The translations under genes were made by a program, and so were the position numbers. A stretch of 28,987 nucleotides of DNA from Anthoceros angustus (Eukaryota; Streptophyta; Anthocerotopsida; Anthocerotales; Anthocerotaceae): assembly GCA_010909165.1 (NCBI GenBank), contig VJWM01000372.1:1-28987 (forward strand), written 5' to 3'. Below are positions 9,316-17,654 of the stretch, in pieces; positions within the stretch are counted from its first letter, which is position 1; the number at the start of each line of letters is the position of its first letter. Under the pieces are notes generated by a model. It did not search any database. It saw nothing but the letters and a program-made list of their open reading frames with translations, and had not been told where the DNA came from.

Positions 9316-10013
9316 CAGGAGGACGATCCCGAACTTTGCTTAACGGCCAGAGCCTTCCTGCGCTCGATGGCTTTATGAACTGCGATCAGATATCCCCTGC
9401 TGCGTTCCGCATCGAGCCCGCTGGACAGACTGCCAGCACGAATCCTCCGCATCGCCAGGATCTCCTCAACCATGCCATGTCGATGGCCGAGATCGAGGCT
9501 TCGCGCGAGCCAGTCGACCAACTCCCCGAGATAGCCGGGCAGGTCAACCATATCGCCGACCTCGCGAGCCGCATCGGTCCGAAAGACCAGGGTAGAGCGG
9601 GTCCACAGACGGCGAACCGCGCCTTGGCCCTCCGGGTCCGGCATCTCGCCATTCCGAAACAGTCTGGCCAATGTGAAAACTCCAGCCAAACCTGGATCAT
9701 CGTCTAGGGCGCGGAGCTGCCGTGCGATCTTGGTGGGAGCCAAAGATCGTCTGCATCGAGCGTGGCCACCAACGGTGTAGAGACGCTGTTGAAGCCTACC
9801 GTTGTGGCAGTGCCTGGACCTTGGTTTTTGGCTGATGACCGTAATCGGACCTGCGATCTCGGCGACGACTGACAATGTGGCGTCGGTAGAGCCGTCATCA
9901 ACGATGATGACCTCCTTCGCGCGGACCGTTTGGGCTAGGACAGACGCAACGGTGTCTTTGATCGTCAGCGCAGCATTGTACGCTGGGATAACCACTGAAT
10001 AAGCGCTGGTCAC
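9315..10013 (-). CDS. family 2 glycosyltransferase (second of two)
   Basis: A GT-A fold enzyme using a nucleotide sugar. It starts with GTG at 10013, overlapping the previous stop (GTGA at 10010-10013). It contains AYSVVIPAYNAALTIKDTVA, then EVIIVDDGSTDATLSVVAEI, the metal-binding LVATLDADDLWLP near residue 84 and a C-terminal acceptor part (RRLWTRSTLVFRTDA, then GYLGELVDWLARSLDLGHR). The length of about 232 residues is at the short end for GT2. An indel pair between 9830 and 9700 moves the DAD segment into another frame. The stop overlaps the next ATG (TGATG). Acceptor and sugar unknown. Confidence 0.8.
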   Translation of the reverse strand: MTSAYSVVIPAYNAALTIKDTVASVLAQTVRAKEVIIVDDGSTDATLSVVAEIAGPITVISQKPRSRHCHNGRLQQRLYTVGGHARCRRSLAPTKIARQLRALDDDPGLAGVFTLARLFRNGEMPDPEGQGAVRRLWTRSTLVFRTDAAREVGDMVDLPGYLGELVDWLARSLDLGHRHGMVEEILAMRRIRAGSLSSGLDAERSRGYLIAVHKAIERRKALAVKQSSGSSS

Positions 10014-10759
10014 CGCCCTTGGCCTTTTCGATTTCGTCTCGTCGCAGGAAAGGTCAGCGAACACGGAGGGAGCGCCGGCTTTCCGCTCATTCGGTTTCGG
10101 ACTGCCCATTTGAGACTGGCGAGCATGAACTCGCGTTGCATCTCCGGTACATTCAGCGTGACGTTCGATCGTGCCGGCGATAGTAAGCTGCCAAGCCATC
10201 GTCCAGCACAAGTTTGAATTCCTTTTCGACGACGCGAAGCACGAAATCTGTGTCACATCCTTGGCGAAAACTCTCGTCGAACGGGCTGACGCGTCTCACC
10301 ACTTCCGGTCGGTACATCGCCGATTGAAGATAAGGCCCACGAATTATTTTGGTCTCGCTCCCGACCTCAGGCGCGTCGCCCGACTTGTTGGCAATCGTGA
10401 ACAGCTCCATCAGACCGTATAGTGCATCGATAGTGGGATCGCTGAGGAGAAGGGATCGCTGACGCTCAATCCGCCCGGGATACGAAAGGTCATCTGCATC
10501 AAGAAAGGCGATGAACCGGCAGTCGGTTCGGACATTATCGATACCGGTGTTGCGTGCCGCAGCGATGCCCTTACGGGGTTCCGAAGTAGCCGGACCTCGT
10601 GAAAGTCCTGGGCCAGCATATTCACAATATCTCTCGTCTCATCAGTCGAGCCGTCATCGACCACAACGATGTCCAGGTTGACTGCTGCGCGCTCAGCGGG
10701 AGTGCGGCCTCGATAAAGCGGGCCGCATTGAAAGCCGGCATGATGACACTAACCGGCAT
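10010..10759 (-). CDS. family 2 glycosyltransferase (first of two)
   Basis: It has the classic GT2 N-terminus MPVSVIMPAFNAARFIEAAL, then VVDDGSTDETRDIVN, the DXD-type FIAFLDADDLSYPGRIERQ near residue 87, and a C-terminal KIIRGPYLQSAMYRPEVVR, FDESFRQGCDTDFVLRVVE and AAYYRRHD region. The length is about 249 residues. Indels near 10660, 10560, 10430 and 10170 break it. The ATG at 10759 overlaps the 3' end of the kinase gene (stop read at 10749-10751), and its own stop overlaps the next GTG. This indicates coordinated translation of the cluster. Confidence 0.8.
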
Positions 10760-11806
10760 GGCCCGCTCCCGTGCAAGAAACGATCCTATCGCATCTGCGA
10801 TCTCGGCCGGGTCCTCCGACAGGATTACGCTGAAGGCTGGTAAGCGCTTTACCAAGGATGCAAAGAACCGAAAACCTTCAGACGCATCGCCCGAGCTGGA
10901 GGACCGCTGAAGGGTGCAAGCGCTAGAGCCGCGGTATGGCTAGCCACGGGCTCTATACTGGTGCGCTTTGCCCGAGCGATCCGTGGGATCAAAATTGCGC
11001 GGATTTCCATCCTGTCCTTGAAGGCATGTGGGCATCAGACTTGCGGCGTCAAACTCGACCTTGCCGTGCAAGTTCCGTTTCGCGCCGATCAAGTCTGTTG
11101 CTTGAATTCCTGCCCGACGAAGTCCGTCCTCATCTTGCTTAAAGGTCTTGAAGGCCGAATAGGCTGCCACCGCCGCACCTTGTTCGACGAGGACATAGTC
11201 GTCGCCGACGCTGTCAAGCCATTCATGAAGCCCGCTAGCGTAGTGCCAGATTTTCCCGACCCGCTCGGGCCGACGATCAGGCTCCGTTGATCCCAAGCGT
11301 AGCAGCGTGCGTTAGGCGCTTGCCAATCCTCGCCTGAGCCCAATGCACGAAGAGGCGCAGCGGCGATCCAAGCTCCCAGGGGAATGTCCAACGGTCCGGG
11401 CAATGTATGAACACCAACGGCGGCGCCACTATCGTAGAATTGCCAAGACGGAGCGTCGTGATGATAAAAGCCGCGCCTATCGCCGGCAGCCAGGATACGT
11501 TCGAATTCGCGACGAGAAACCCGATTCTTCGTCCCATATCGCTGGCGGGTCCCACTCTTCTGCTTCCGCATCCAGCGCGAAAATTTCTGCTGCTTGCTGG
11601 AAAGGCGCCTCACTGTGATGCTGGACAAGCATCGACTCACAAACCTCCGCAAGCCCCTTACTTGTAGAACCAAACCGTCATGTCGAGCCGCGCCAAGCTC
11701 AAGTCGCGCCGAATCAAGCGCTCTCTGGGAAGCGCTCGGCAGCCCTTAGTCGGTCGTTAGCGTAGGCAAGGAGATTGGCCGAGGATACCTTGAACGGGAC
11801 ATTCAC
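10749..11806 (-). CDS. HPr-kinase-like P-loop protein (HprK-related)
   Basis: About 352 residues. The N-terminal half reads NLLAYANDRLRAAERFPESA, then EAPFQQAAEIFALDAEAEEW. The second half has a Walker A motif, SLIVGPSGSGKSGTT, near residue 180, followed by LDSVGDDYVLVEQG, AFKTFKQDEDGLRRAGIQ, KVEFDAASLMP, EIRAILIPRIARA and RLPAFSVILSEDPAEIADAI. The late P-loop and the 'GDDYVL' strand are typical of HprK/Ser-kinase relatives found beside PqqD-like proteins. Family members phosphorylate a peptide or small carrier; the target here is unknown. The GTG start at 11806 overlaps the PqqD stop (GTGA), which fixes it. At least four indels interrupt the gene. Confidence 0.75.
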
Positions 11807-12255
11807 TTGGTCGGTCCGTTGCCGCTGTCATATGACTGAGGCCTCGGTGCAGGCCATCCAGCTTGCTCATCGACGTCATGAATGGGGTCGGCAAAGATAA
11901 GCTCCGCCAAATCATCGAAAATCTCGATCTTTGAGGTTCTCCGGTCCAACTCTCGCTCAAAGCGGCTGAGAGATTGGGTTCGCTACCTTCTTGCGGACGA
12001 ATTAGCTTCAGTTCAAGTAGCTTATCGATGAAACGGTTGGCCTCGTCACCCAACTCTGGCCGGTGTTGCCCGTCCTATCAAAGATGGCCTGCGGCGTTTG
12101 ACCTGCAAGCAGATTGTTCCAACGGTCGATGCGATACCACCGAGACTGAAATAACGACCATCCGACAAGTTCAATATGACAATCTGCCCGCCGAAATCTT
12201 CGGAAACGACGTCAGGCGCGCTAATCGCATATATTCTATCGGGCAGAACTGGCAT
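11803..12255 (-). CDS. PqqD-family peptide-binding (RRE-like) protein
   Basis: The N-terminal 90 residues match the PqqD winged-helix pattern: SAPDVVSEDFGGQIVILNLS, then DGRYFSLGGIASTVWNNLL, then QAIFDRTGN and ANRFIDKLLELKLIRPQEG. A 45-residue acidic tail follows (EIFDDLAELIFADPIHDVDE), so the protein is about 150 residues, longer than stand-alone PqqD (about 90). PqqD proteins bind leader peptides and present them to modifying enzymes. Indels near 12130, 12050 and 11930 break the frame. The ATG at 12255 has AGGGCAGGG just upstream. It is first in the operon and coupled to the kinase by a GTGA overlap, as in lasso and HPr-rel-type systems. Confidence 0.75.
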
Positions 12256-13051
12256 CCCTGCCCTCTGAACCCAAGCCGAAACTCCGCAACCCGGGTATAC
12301 GACAGTTGTCGTTGCGGCAACAAGACGTGAAGCCGTTCGAAGGCAGCAGGCCAGTTAAGCGACCACCGAGGTGTTTGCCGTTACACGGTGGGAATTCAGG
12401 TGGTCTTCACTGCCGGCCAATCATAGGGGTTAAGGCGCGATGGTTTCAGATTGATATCGCATTCCGAGCGCCGCAGACGAACGGCACACGCAGCGGCGTC
12501 GAACTTCGATCGTTATGGAACGGCAAGGCAGACGCTCATCCCTGCAGTCTGTTCCTGTTCGGGAATCGTTTCACAGGGTTCCATTGGGCTTCGCTAGCCT
12601 TTGCGGCTCCTCTTTACAACGCATCACGCTTGTTCCTTGTCTCGCATACGTGGTCGATAGAACACATCAGGCGGCAAAGAAGCTGCGTGAACAAGCGGCA
12701 CCATCGATTCGTTAATAGGCACCATCGGATCGTGATCATGCGCAGTACGGCAAAGGAGGTTGCGACTCGTGCACGGGAAGCGGCTGCCTATGCACTACGT
12801 CCACGTTAACAGCCCGACCGAGTGGCACAGATGTCGTGGTCGCAGGCGATGCGAGTTGTGGAGATTTGGGCGAAAGTTCCGCTCGCGCAGGTTCTTCTCG
12901 AGTCATGGAACGAATGGAGACATGATCGGTAATACGTTGTTGTCGCAGGGCGCGTCGAGCACCGCCGATCAGCATTGCATTGCACGAGCCGTTGGCTAAT
13001 TTGCTCCTTGGGACCGGCGGGATGGCAGCTTCCGCGGTTCAAGGAGCGTCC
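12256..13051. other. divergent intergenic region, no convincing gene
   Basis: About 800 bases separate the PqqD operon (minus) from the glycosyltransferase pair (plus). Open frames of 66-167 codons exist on both strands, but their products are Arg/Ser/His-rich, lack motifs and have no good ribosome-binding sites. I therefore treat the stretch as a two-way regulatory region, possibly with remnants of a lost gene. The only clear site is AAGGAG at 13041-13046, ahead of the ATG at 13052. Confidence 0.4.
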
Positions 13052-13876
13052 ATGAATCCGCGGCATCCCGCGCAGTCGTAGTCGTGGCGAATGATGCGTT
13101 CATCGACTATTTCATCCCTTTCCTTGAAAGCTTCCGCGAACACCCGATCCTCAGGCTAATCGTCGTCCCTTTCGACGACGACACCAAGCTCGTTCGGCTT
13201 CTGGCGCCTGTCTACAATTTCGAGATGTATGATGGGCCCGTCGAGAAGATCGACCAACTTGCGGACATGATCTTCGGCGACGACGCACTCCGGCGGCGCA
13301 AAGCTGATCGCTTTGACCTGGATCTTAACGAGTTCCTCTACATCGACACGGATATTCTGGTCGGAATGGACCTCAGCGTGTTCTTCGGACACACGGTCAA
13401 TGGAGAGGCTGATCTGGTCTTCGTCACCAATGGCGGCGATTGGGTCTACAAAGCTGATACGGCGCAGCTGCTCGATTTCGATTACTCGACCCGTTTCGGC
13501 ACGGCGATGTTTGTCTCCAGCCACCGGAGAATGACGGTGGAAGACATTGCAGCAGTGATGTGCTCGCATAGGGACTTGTTCCTCGAAGTGAAGGTCGACA
13601 ATCTCTTCGATCAGCCGTTGCTCAACTTCTTTGTTCACGCGACAAAAGGACGGCGCGATCAGGGCGGGACCTCGGCGTGAACTTCGTATTTGGTGATCCC
13701 CTGTTCAACGACGCTGTCATAGTGCGCAATGGAAGCCTATGATCGGGGCAAGACAAGTCACGCTGACCCATTGGTCCGGGCCGCGGAAGTTCGCCCGCAA
13801 GGTGAGGTTTGCAAGCCTTCTGAGACCCTATGTCCGACGGGCACAGGGACGCCTGCAACACCTCCCCGAATTTAAG
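13052..13876 (+). CDS. putative glycosyltransferase (nucleotide-sugar fold)
   Basis: ATG 13052 follows an AAGGAG site. One indel near 13075 joins MNPRHPA to VVVVANDAFIDYFIPFLESF. The body contains LRLIVVPFDDDTKLVRLL, YDGPVEKIDQLADMIFGDD, a DXD-bearing LNEFLYIDTDILVGMDLSVF near residue 105, VFVTNGGDWVY, FGTAMFVSSH and FDQPLLNFFVH. After an indel near 13640-13740 the end reads LTHWSGPRKFARKVRFASLL, like the C-terminus of GT8-like transferases. The total is about 270 residues. 'YIDTDILV' is the usual metal/nucleotide-sugar site. The exact end is uncertain. It is co-directional with the GXM-like gene that follows. Confidence 0.7.
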
Positions 13877-13878
13877 AG

Positions 13879-14591
13879 GTGGTCTCCCTTCGCCAGAAAG
13901 GGAATAGCAGCAAGACTTGCCCAGAAGGCATCGAAACTCGTGCATCGATCGCGGCTAGGCCTCGCTCAATTCAAAGCGGCTTTATCGCTCGGCGTCAGAA
14001 GGCCACGACTTACTGGAAAGGGCACTGCAGGCGTGGTCTCCACAGGCGCAACTCACTCCCATGCAGGCCGAGATCATCGGCTCGCTTCTGACTTACCGCA
14101 ACTTTCGCGCCAATCTGCTCATATTCGGCGCGGGACATGACACGCCATACTGGACTGCACTGAACGCCCACGGACATACGCTGATTGTCGAGGAAGATGC
14201 CGACTGGGCCGGCAAGGTAGAGCGCAGGCTGAATTCCGGTTCACTTGTCCGTTATGTCTACCGACCACGGTCGCGGATACTGTAAAGCCAGATCCGGCAA
14301 AGCTCGACACCCTTCTGGAACCGCCGGGACTGCGCGACGCGGGTGGGACGTAATACTGATTGATGGTCCCACAGGCTACGCGGACGGCAAACCCGGGCGC
14401 GCGCTTGATCTACTGGGCATCCAAGTACGCTAATCCAACAACACATGTCTTCGTGGATGATTTTGAACGACCACTGGAGAAGACCTATTGCGAGTTCTTC
14501 TTCGGCGGCGATCCGCGTGGTTACTCTGCCCTCACATAGCGGCGCTCAGATGTTCTGGCGGGTCGGCGAGGGGCTCCTAGGCAAGGCGTGA
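13879..14591 (+). CDS. GXM/IRX15-like (DUF579) polysaccharide methyltransferase-type protein
   Basis: The recognisable core reads LTPMQAEIIGSLLTYRNFRA, NLLIFGAGHDTPYWTALNAH, HTLIVEEDADWAGKVERRL, then DVILIDGPTGYADGKPGR, SIYWASKYANPTTHVFVDDF and EKTYCEFFFGGDPRGYSAL, ending MFWRVGEGLLGKA. This order (a G.G.DT motif, an E-D-W strand end, D-x-P-x-GY followed by PGR, a late VDD) is that of glucuronoxylan 4-O-methyltransferase relatives (DUF579), which use S-adenosylmethionine. Indels near 14030, 14270, 14335 and 14390-14420 break it. The start is unresolved (GTG 13879 is one option). By position it likely methylates the glycan made by the neighbouring transferases. Confidence 0.65.
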
Positions 14592-14604
14592 GCCCCGGCG
14601 TCGA

Positions 14605-14881
14605 ATGCTTGCACAGCCATTCTTGAAGCCAGTCCACGTATGGGGCGGACTTGGCTTTCCCAGGCGACTGAACACGGTTGCCGACGCCTGCCAGTTCGCG
14701 TCGGAGTGGGGCGGCAACAGTCCTGAGCAGCAGGCAGTCCGCGCCTGTAAGGCCGCACTCGCTGGCGAGATCGACACAGAAACCGCACGGGCGTGTTCAC
14801 CGCCTTCGCGAGGAGGAAAGACATTCTGGTCGAAGACGAGACGATCCCGTTCGTGGCGAAGAATTCGCGGGCACGTCACGT
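14605..14881. repeat. direct repeat, unit A of the DUF982 duplication
   Basis: About 277 bases match 17247-17523 with a handful of substitutions (for example the 18th codon region, GCCTGC against GCCTAC) and several 1-3 base indels. The match begins at the ATG and ends just before the stop codon, so the repeat equals the coding sequence. Flanking sequence on both sides is unrelated by eye. Confidence 0.85.
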
Positions 14882-14885
14882 GTAA
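14605..14885 (+). CDS. DUF982 protein, copy A
   Basis: A small rhizobial protein of unknown function. It reads MLAQPFLKPVHVWGGLGFP, RRLNTVADACQFASEWGG, ACKAALAGEIDTETAR, then in another frame VFTAFAR and DILVEDETIPFVAKNSRARH, matching the usual DUF982 layout (90-95 residues). Indels near 14735, 14795 and 14815 split it. It lies 13 bases after the GXM-like gene but has no convincing ribosome-binding site, unlike copy B. It is almost identical in DNA to copy B, 2.6 kb away. Confidence 0.7.
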
Positions 14886-14904
14886 TAAAAGGGGCGTCAG
14901 CCCA

Positions 14905-15015
14905 ATGGATGCCGCCCTTCGTTTTCTGGTCCAATGGATGGCTTCAGGAATCTTCATCATCACGCTGGCGGCCAGCCTGGCGTTGGCTGGCTACCTGCTC
15001 GCCGGGTGTTCGGCC
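14905..15015 (+). CDS. possible small membrane protein
   Basis: The frame starts MDAALRFLVQWMASG and runs into a strongly hydrophobic helix (IFIITLAASLALAGYLLAG). AAAAGGGG lies about 10 bases ahead of the ATG at 14905. Downstream of about 15015 the frame overlaps, in antisense, a better minus-strand candidate, so the end is assumed. No family recognised. Confidence 0.35.
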
Positions 15016-15180
15016 TCATTCCATAGGCCTCAGCCCGGCCACCTTCTCACGTCTGATCGTATCTCGCCGCCGCTTGGCTCTCGAGATGATGCCGACAGCC
15101 AAGTGAGCCCACATCGCCAGCACGAGCACAACTCCACCGATCAGAATTGGGCGAATGACCTGCCATGGACATAGTGGTGA
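15016..15180 (-). CDS. small single-pass membrane protein
   Basis: It reads PWQVIRPILIGGVVLVLAMW, then AHLAVGIISRAKRRRDTIR, and stops at 15016. A single hydrophobic helix followed by a positively charged tail predicts an inner-membrane protein with a cytoplasmic C-terminus. The start is not certain: an ATG lies near 15170 in a neighbouring frame, which would need a small indel. Function unknown. Confidence 0.45.
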   Translation of the reverse strand, partial: SPLCPWQVIRPILIGGVVLVLAMWAHLAVGIISRAKRRRDTIRREKVAGLRPME

Positions 15181-15320
15181 ACCAGCGCTACTCGATCCAC
15201 GCTGCGGCAAGTAGCGCTGCAGCGGCTGTAAAATCCTCGATGCCCTAATTCATGCTGATCGCCCTGGTTCGATCTGGTTATTGTGCCGCAGTACGATCCA
15301 GCGCGCCAACCGAGAATCGC

Positions 15321-15541
15321 ATGAGACCGATCACGACCAATGTAGGCAAGATGCGTGAGCTTCTATCGGACGTTACGTCAGAGATGCATCCCGGCGACTA
15401 CACAGACACTCTAGTGAATTTGGTCTACTACGCGCTCGCCGAGGCAGAGCGAATTGCCAGCTGCTCAACGACAACACAGCGCTGATTCATATGGTCCGAG
15501 AGATCAGAATCCGTGGCGTCAACGCACGTGCCGCCAGGTAA
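15321..15541 (+). CDS. small hypothetical protein, one frameshift
   Basis: It reads MRPITTNVGKMRELLSDVTS, GDYTDTLVNLVYYALAEAER, then after an indel near 15460 LLNDNTALIHMVREIRIRG, ending NARAAR. That gives about 73 residues, mostly helical and acidic at the front and basic at the end. The reading-frame quality on both sides of the indel supports a real gene. No family recognised. The upstream site is weak. Confidence 0.5.
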
Positions 15542-15617
15542 GCGGATCAACTGATCAGGCTGGCTTCATCATCGGCGCCGCAGGCGAGGCCCAACCTGCG
15601 ACCGGCCCTCTTCCTGC

Positions 15618-15775
15618 GAACGATTGCTTCGACTGCGCGGCGTCCATACCGCGCTACCCTGAATACGCCTGTTCCGACACACTTAGCTGCCACTACCGAT
15701 CTCGACTATGCGGCCGAACACGTGTGCCGTGCCGACAATGCTTTGGGCACCTACGAACCGGCTGAAGAGCGCTAA
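15618..15775 (+). CDS. possible small hypothetical protein
   Basis: The frame contains ATTDLDYAAEHVCRADNALG and ends TYEPAEER at 15775. The acidic helix looks natural, but there is no clear start codon or ribosome-binding site, and the N-terminal part is Arg/Thr-rich. The length is a guess. Confidence 0.25.
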
Positions 15776-15901
15776 GCGGAGCGGCGACTGAACTCGAACG
15801 GCGCGCCGCTTTGCGCGCAACGCGAGCTTGCAACCACACTAGCAATGGTGAGGACATCGTTCTCTGCTTTAGCTGCTGTGTTAATTTGGAGGACTATCTT
15901 G

Positions 15902-16212
15902 GTGAGAAATCTATCGATCATGGCGATCGCTGCGTTGATGGTTGCAAGCTTCGAGCATTCTGCGTCTGGCGCGTCGATCGGTGCGGGCAATCCCTATCCC
16001 GTCAGTACACGTGCGAGGACGGCACGCGTCTGGCAGTGCGTCTTTTCGATGATCGCGCTTCGGTATCCGTCAACGACGCAGTCGCAGTCGATCTGCCCTC
16101 CATGGGGCCGGAGGGACGACCTATTCGAAGGCCAGCAGACGCTGACCATCGTACAGGGGCGCCTATCGTGGGGCGTTGGCGGAGCCGTGCCGTCCGCATG
16201 CATCGGGGTTGA
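15902..16212 (+). CDS. MliC-like lysozyme inhibitor, secreted
   Basis: A GTG at 15902 with GGAGG about 10 bases upstream starts a signal peptide (MAIAALMVASFEHSASGA). After an indel near 16005 comes the mature domain: YTCEDGTRLAVRLFDDRASV, VNDAVAVDLPSMGPEG, QQTLTIVQGRLSWGVG and a final Cys near PSAC. The pattern 'C.DGT.L.V.F....A.V......L......Y......L....G......G....C' is that of MliC/PliC periplasmic inhibitors of C-type lysozyme. A second indel near 16125 and an uncertain end near 16212 remain. It would protect peptidoglycan from host or phage-type lysozymes. Confidence 0.6.
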
Positions 16213-16387
16213 GCGTCTCATTTCGCTGCAAGATATTGATATCCAGAACATCTGTTCGGCCGCGGTCTGTGTCGACTTGGAAGGTACACCCGAAAGTCGC
16301 GTCAGCCTGGCGCATCGGTCCGGTAAGTTCGGTAGTGCCTCCACCATTTTTGAGCGCGACGCGAAGCGATGATTTGAAGCCGAACAT
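16163..16387 (-). CDS. possible small protein, convergent with the MliC-like gene
   Basis: It starts MFGFKSSLRVALKNGGGTT and continues MRQADATFGCTFQVDTDRG, RTDVLDINILQRNETLNP. The composition is natural and unlike a GC shadow. It overlaps the MliC-like gene by about 50 bases in antisense, perhaps only because an indel removed its true stop. No family recognised. Confidence 0.3.
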   Translation of the reverse strand: MFGFKSSLRVALKNGGGTTELTGPMRQADATFGCTFQVDTDRGRTDVLDINILQRNETLNPDACGRHGSANAPR

Positions 16388-16588
16388 CGCGCCGCATGGG
16401 CATGCCGCGTCACAACGCGACGGAACTCATGATGCCCACTGCGGCGCTCGTAGGTTCCATGCGGGCGCCTCAGCCCGCGGAATGAAATCGCTCGGCTGCA
16501 CGAGTAACCGATCACAGTCAGTCTCGACATGCTGCCGATACACCAAAAATCTAACTCTTCTGCCCGTGTTGGAACAGGGAGATGCTTG

Positions 16589-16896
16589 ATGAATCATCGC
16601 GAAATTGCGTCCTCGTTGAACGGACGCGTGTGGACATTGATCGAGAAATCAACCGGACTGCTGACGAAACCGATGAGATGATTCAAGCGGCACGCCAGCC
16701 TATGGCATTGGTTGCAGGTGGTGGCCTGGTTGAACGCCAGCGTGGCGAATGGCTGGTCGGCCGGGCCTATCTGATGGCTGGTGACGCGGTGACAGCGCAG
16801 CGTTACGCGCAGAGCGCCTGCTGGCGGCTCACACCCCATACTTTCGAAGATTTCGACCACGCGTATGCGCACGAGTTGCGCGCGTTTTTGCGATGA
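16589..16896 (+). CDS. hypothetical helical (TPR-like) protein
   Basis: ATG 16589 has AGGGAGA 6 bases upstream. Across indels near 16650 and 16725 the protein reads MNHREIASSLNGRVWTLIEK, NRTADETDEMIQAARQ, then RQRGEWLVGRAYLMAGDAVT, AQRYAQSACWRL and FEDFDHAYAHELRAFLR. The 'WL..R.Y...G....A..YA..' pattern suggests a tetratricopeptide-like helical pair seen in rhizobial hypothetical proteins. The stop overlaps the next ATG (ATGA at 16893-16896). Confidence 0.55.
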
Positions 16897-17021
16897 GCGG
16901 AAACGCCGAACTCGCTATGTCACATCACGCCCAGGCGATGCGTCTTGGGCAGGCGATCGTTGATCATGCCGATCGCAATCTTTTCTTCAAGACATCGCAC
17001 ACGGTCCGTGGTTTGGGATGA
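16893..17021 (+). CDS. small hypothetical protein (42 aa)
   Basis: It starts with an ATGA overlap to the preceding gene and reads MSGNAELAMSHHAQAMRLG, QAIVDHADRNLFFKT, stopping at 17021. The overlap and same direction support co-translation. No motif recognised; an indel could hide a longer C-terminus. Confidence 0.4.
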   Translation: MSGNAELAMSHHAQAMRLGQAIVDHADRNLFFKTSHTVRGLG

Positions 17022-17246
17022 CCATGCAAGCGCATGTCTGACGGGAGCGCACCTAGTCCGAGCAACGAGCCATGACGGCTTCCCACCAGCCGGACTCGGC
17101 CGATGCTGTGCTGCTTCCTCCTTCACGTCGGGATAGCCACCCCTTGAAACGGCGGAAACGTGTCACAAATTTTTCTACGGCCATGTCCTGCAAAGGCTGC
17201 CATCAAACCAGCGCCGGATCGCCGGCCAAGAGCCAAGGAGGTATCT
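17022..17246. other. short gap before DUF982 copy B
   Basis: Only weak frames are present (for example one with KRVTNFSTAMSCKGCHQTS). I see no supported gene. The 3' end carries the AAGGAGG site (17235-17241) that serves DUF982 copy B. Confidence 0.4.
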
Positions 17247-17523
17247 ATGCTTGCACAGCCATTCTTGAAGCCAGTCCACGTATGGGTCGGACTTGGCTTT
17301 CCCAGGCGACTGAACACGGTTGCCGACGCCTACCAGTTCGCGTCAGGTGGGGCGGCAACAGTCCTGAGCAGCGGGCAGCAGTCCGCGCCTGTAAGGCCAC
17401 ACTCGCTGGCGAGATCGACACAGAAACCGCACGGGGCGTGTTCACCGCCTTCGCGAGGAAAGACATTCTGGTCGAAGACGAGACGATCCGTTCGTGGCGA
17501 AGAATTCGCGGGCACGTCACGTC
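17247..17523. repeat. direct repeat, unit B of the DUF982 duplication
   Basis: This is the second unit of the 277-base duplication described at 14605-14881, in the same orientation. The match again spans exactly the coding sequence. Similarity ends after CACGTCACGT. Confidence 0.85.
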
Positions 17524-17526
17524 TGA
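17247..17526 (+). CDS. DUF982 protein, copy B
   Basis: It reads MLAQPFLKPVHVWVGLGFP, RRLNTVADAYQFAS, then ACKATLAGEIDTETARGVF, TAFARKDILVEDETI, ending FVAKNSRARHV, so it is a normal-length DUF982 protein of unknown function. An AAGGAGG site 5 bases before the ATG suggests this is the ancestral, expressed copy. Indels near 17345 and 17488 shift the frame. It converges on the formyltransferase gene. Confidence 0.75.
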
Positions 17527-17535
17527 GTTACCTAA

Positions 17536-17556
17536 GGCGCCGGACGCTGCGGCGCC
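17536..17556. terminator. weak inverted repeat between convergent genes
   Basis: GGCGCC at 17536-17541 and 17551-17556 can pair across a 9-base loop just after the DUF982 stop, followed by CTTCAATTTG. It lies between convergent genes (DUF982 copy B and the formyltransferase). The stem is short and the T-tract poor, so this is tentative. Confidence 0.25.
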
Positions 17557-17654
17557 CTTCAATTTGAGTTGAACCGAGACGTATGGGCACATCCGGGCGC
17601 TTCAGCTGCGGGCGCAGTGTAGTGATCAGTGCCACCACCTGCTTTCCGAATTTG

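Noticed and set aside
12306-12809. 167-codon plus-strand frame in the divergent region
   Set aside because: No ribosome-binding site, composition biased to Arg/Ser/His, no continuity with neighbouring frames; treated as regulatory or remnant DNA.
13156-13638. 160-codon minus-strand frame
   Set aside because: Antisense shadow of the plus-strand glycosyltransferase, whose DXD and flanking motifs are clear.
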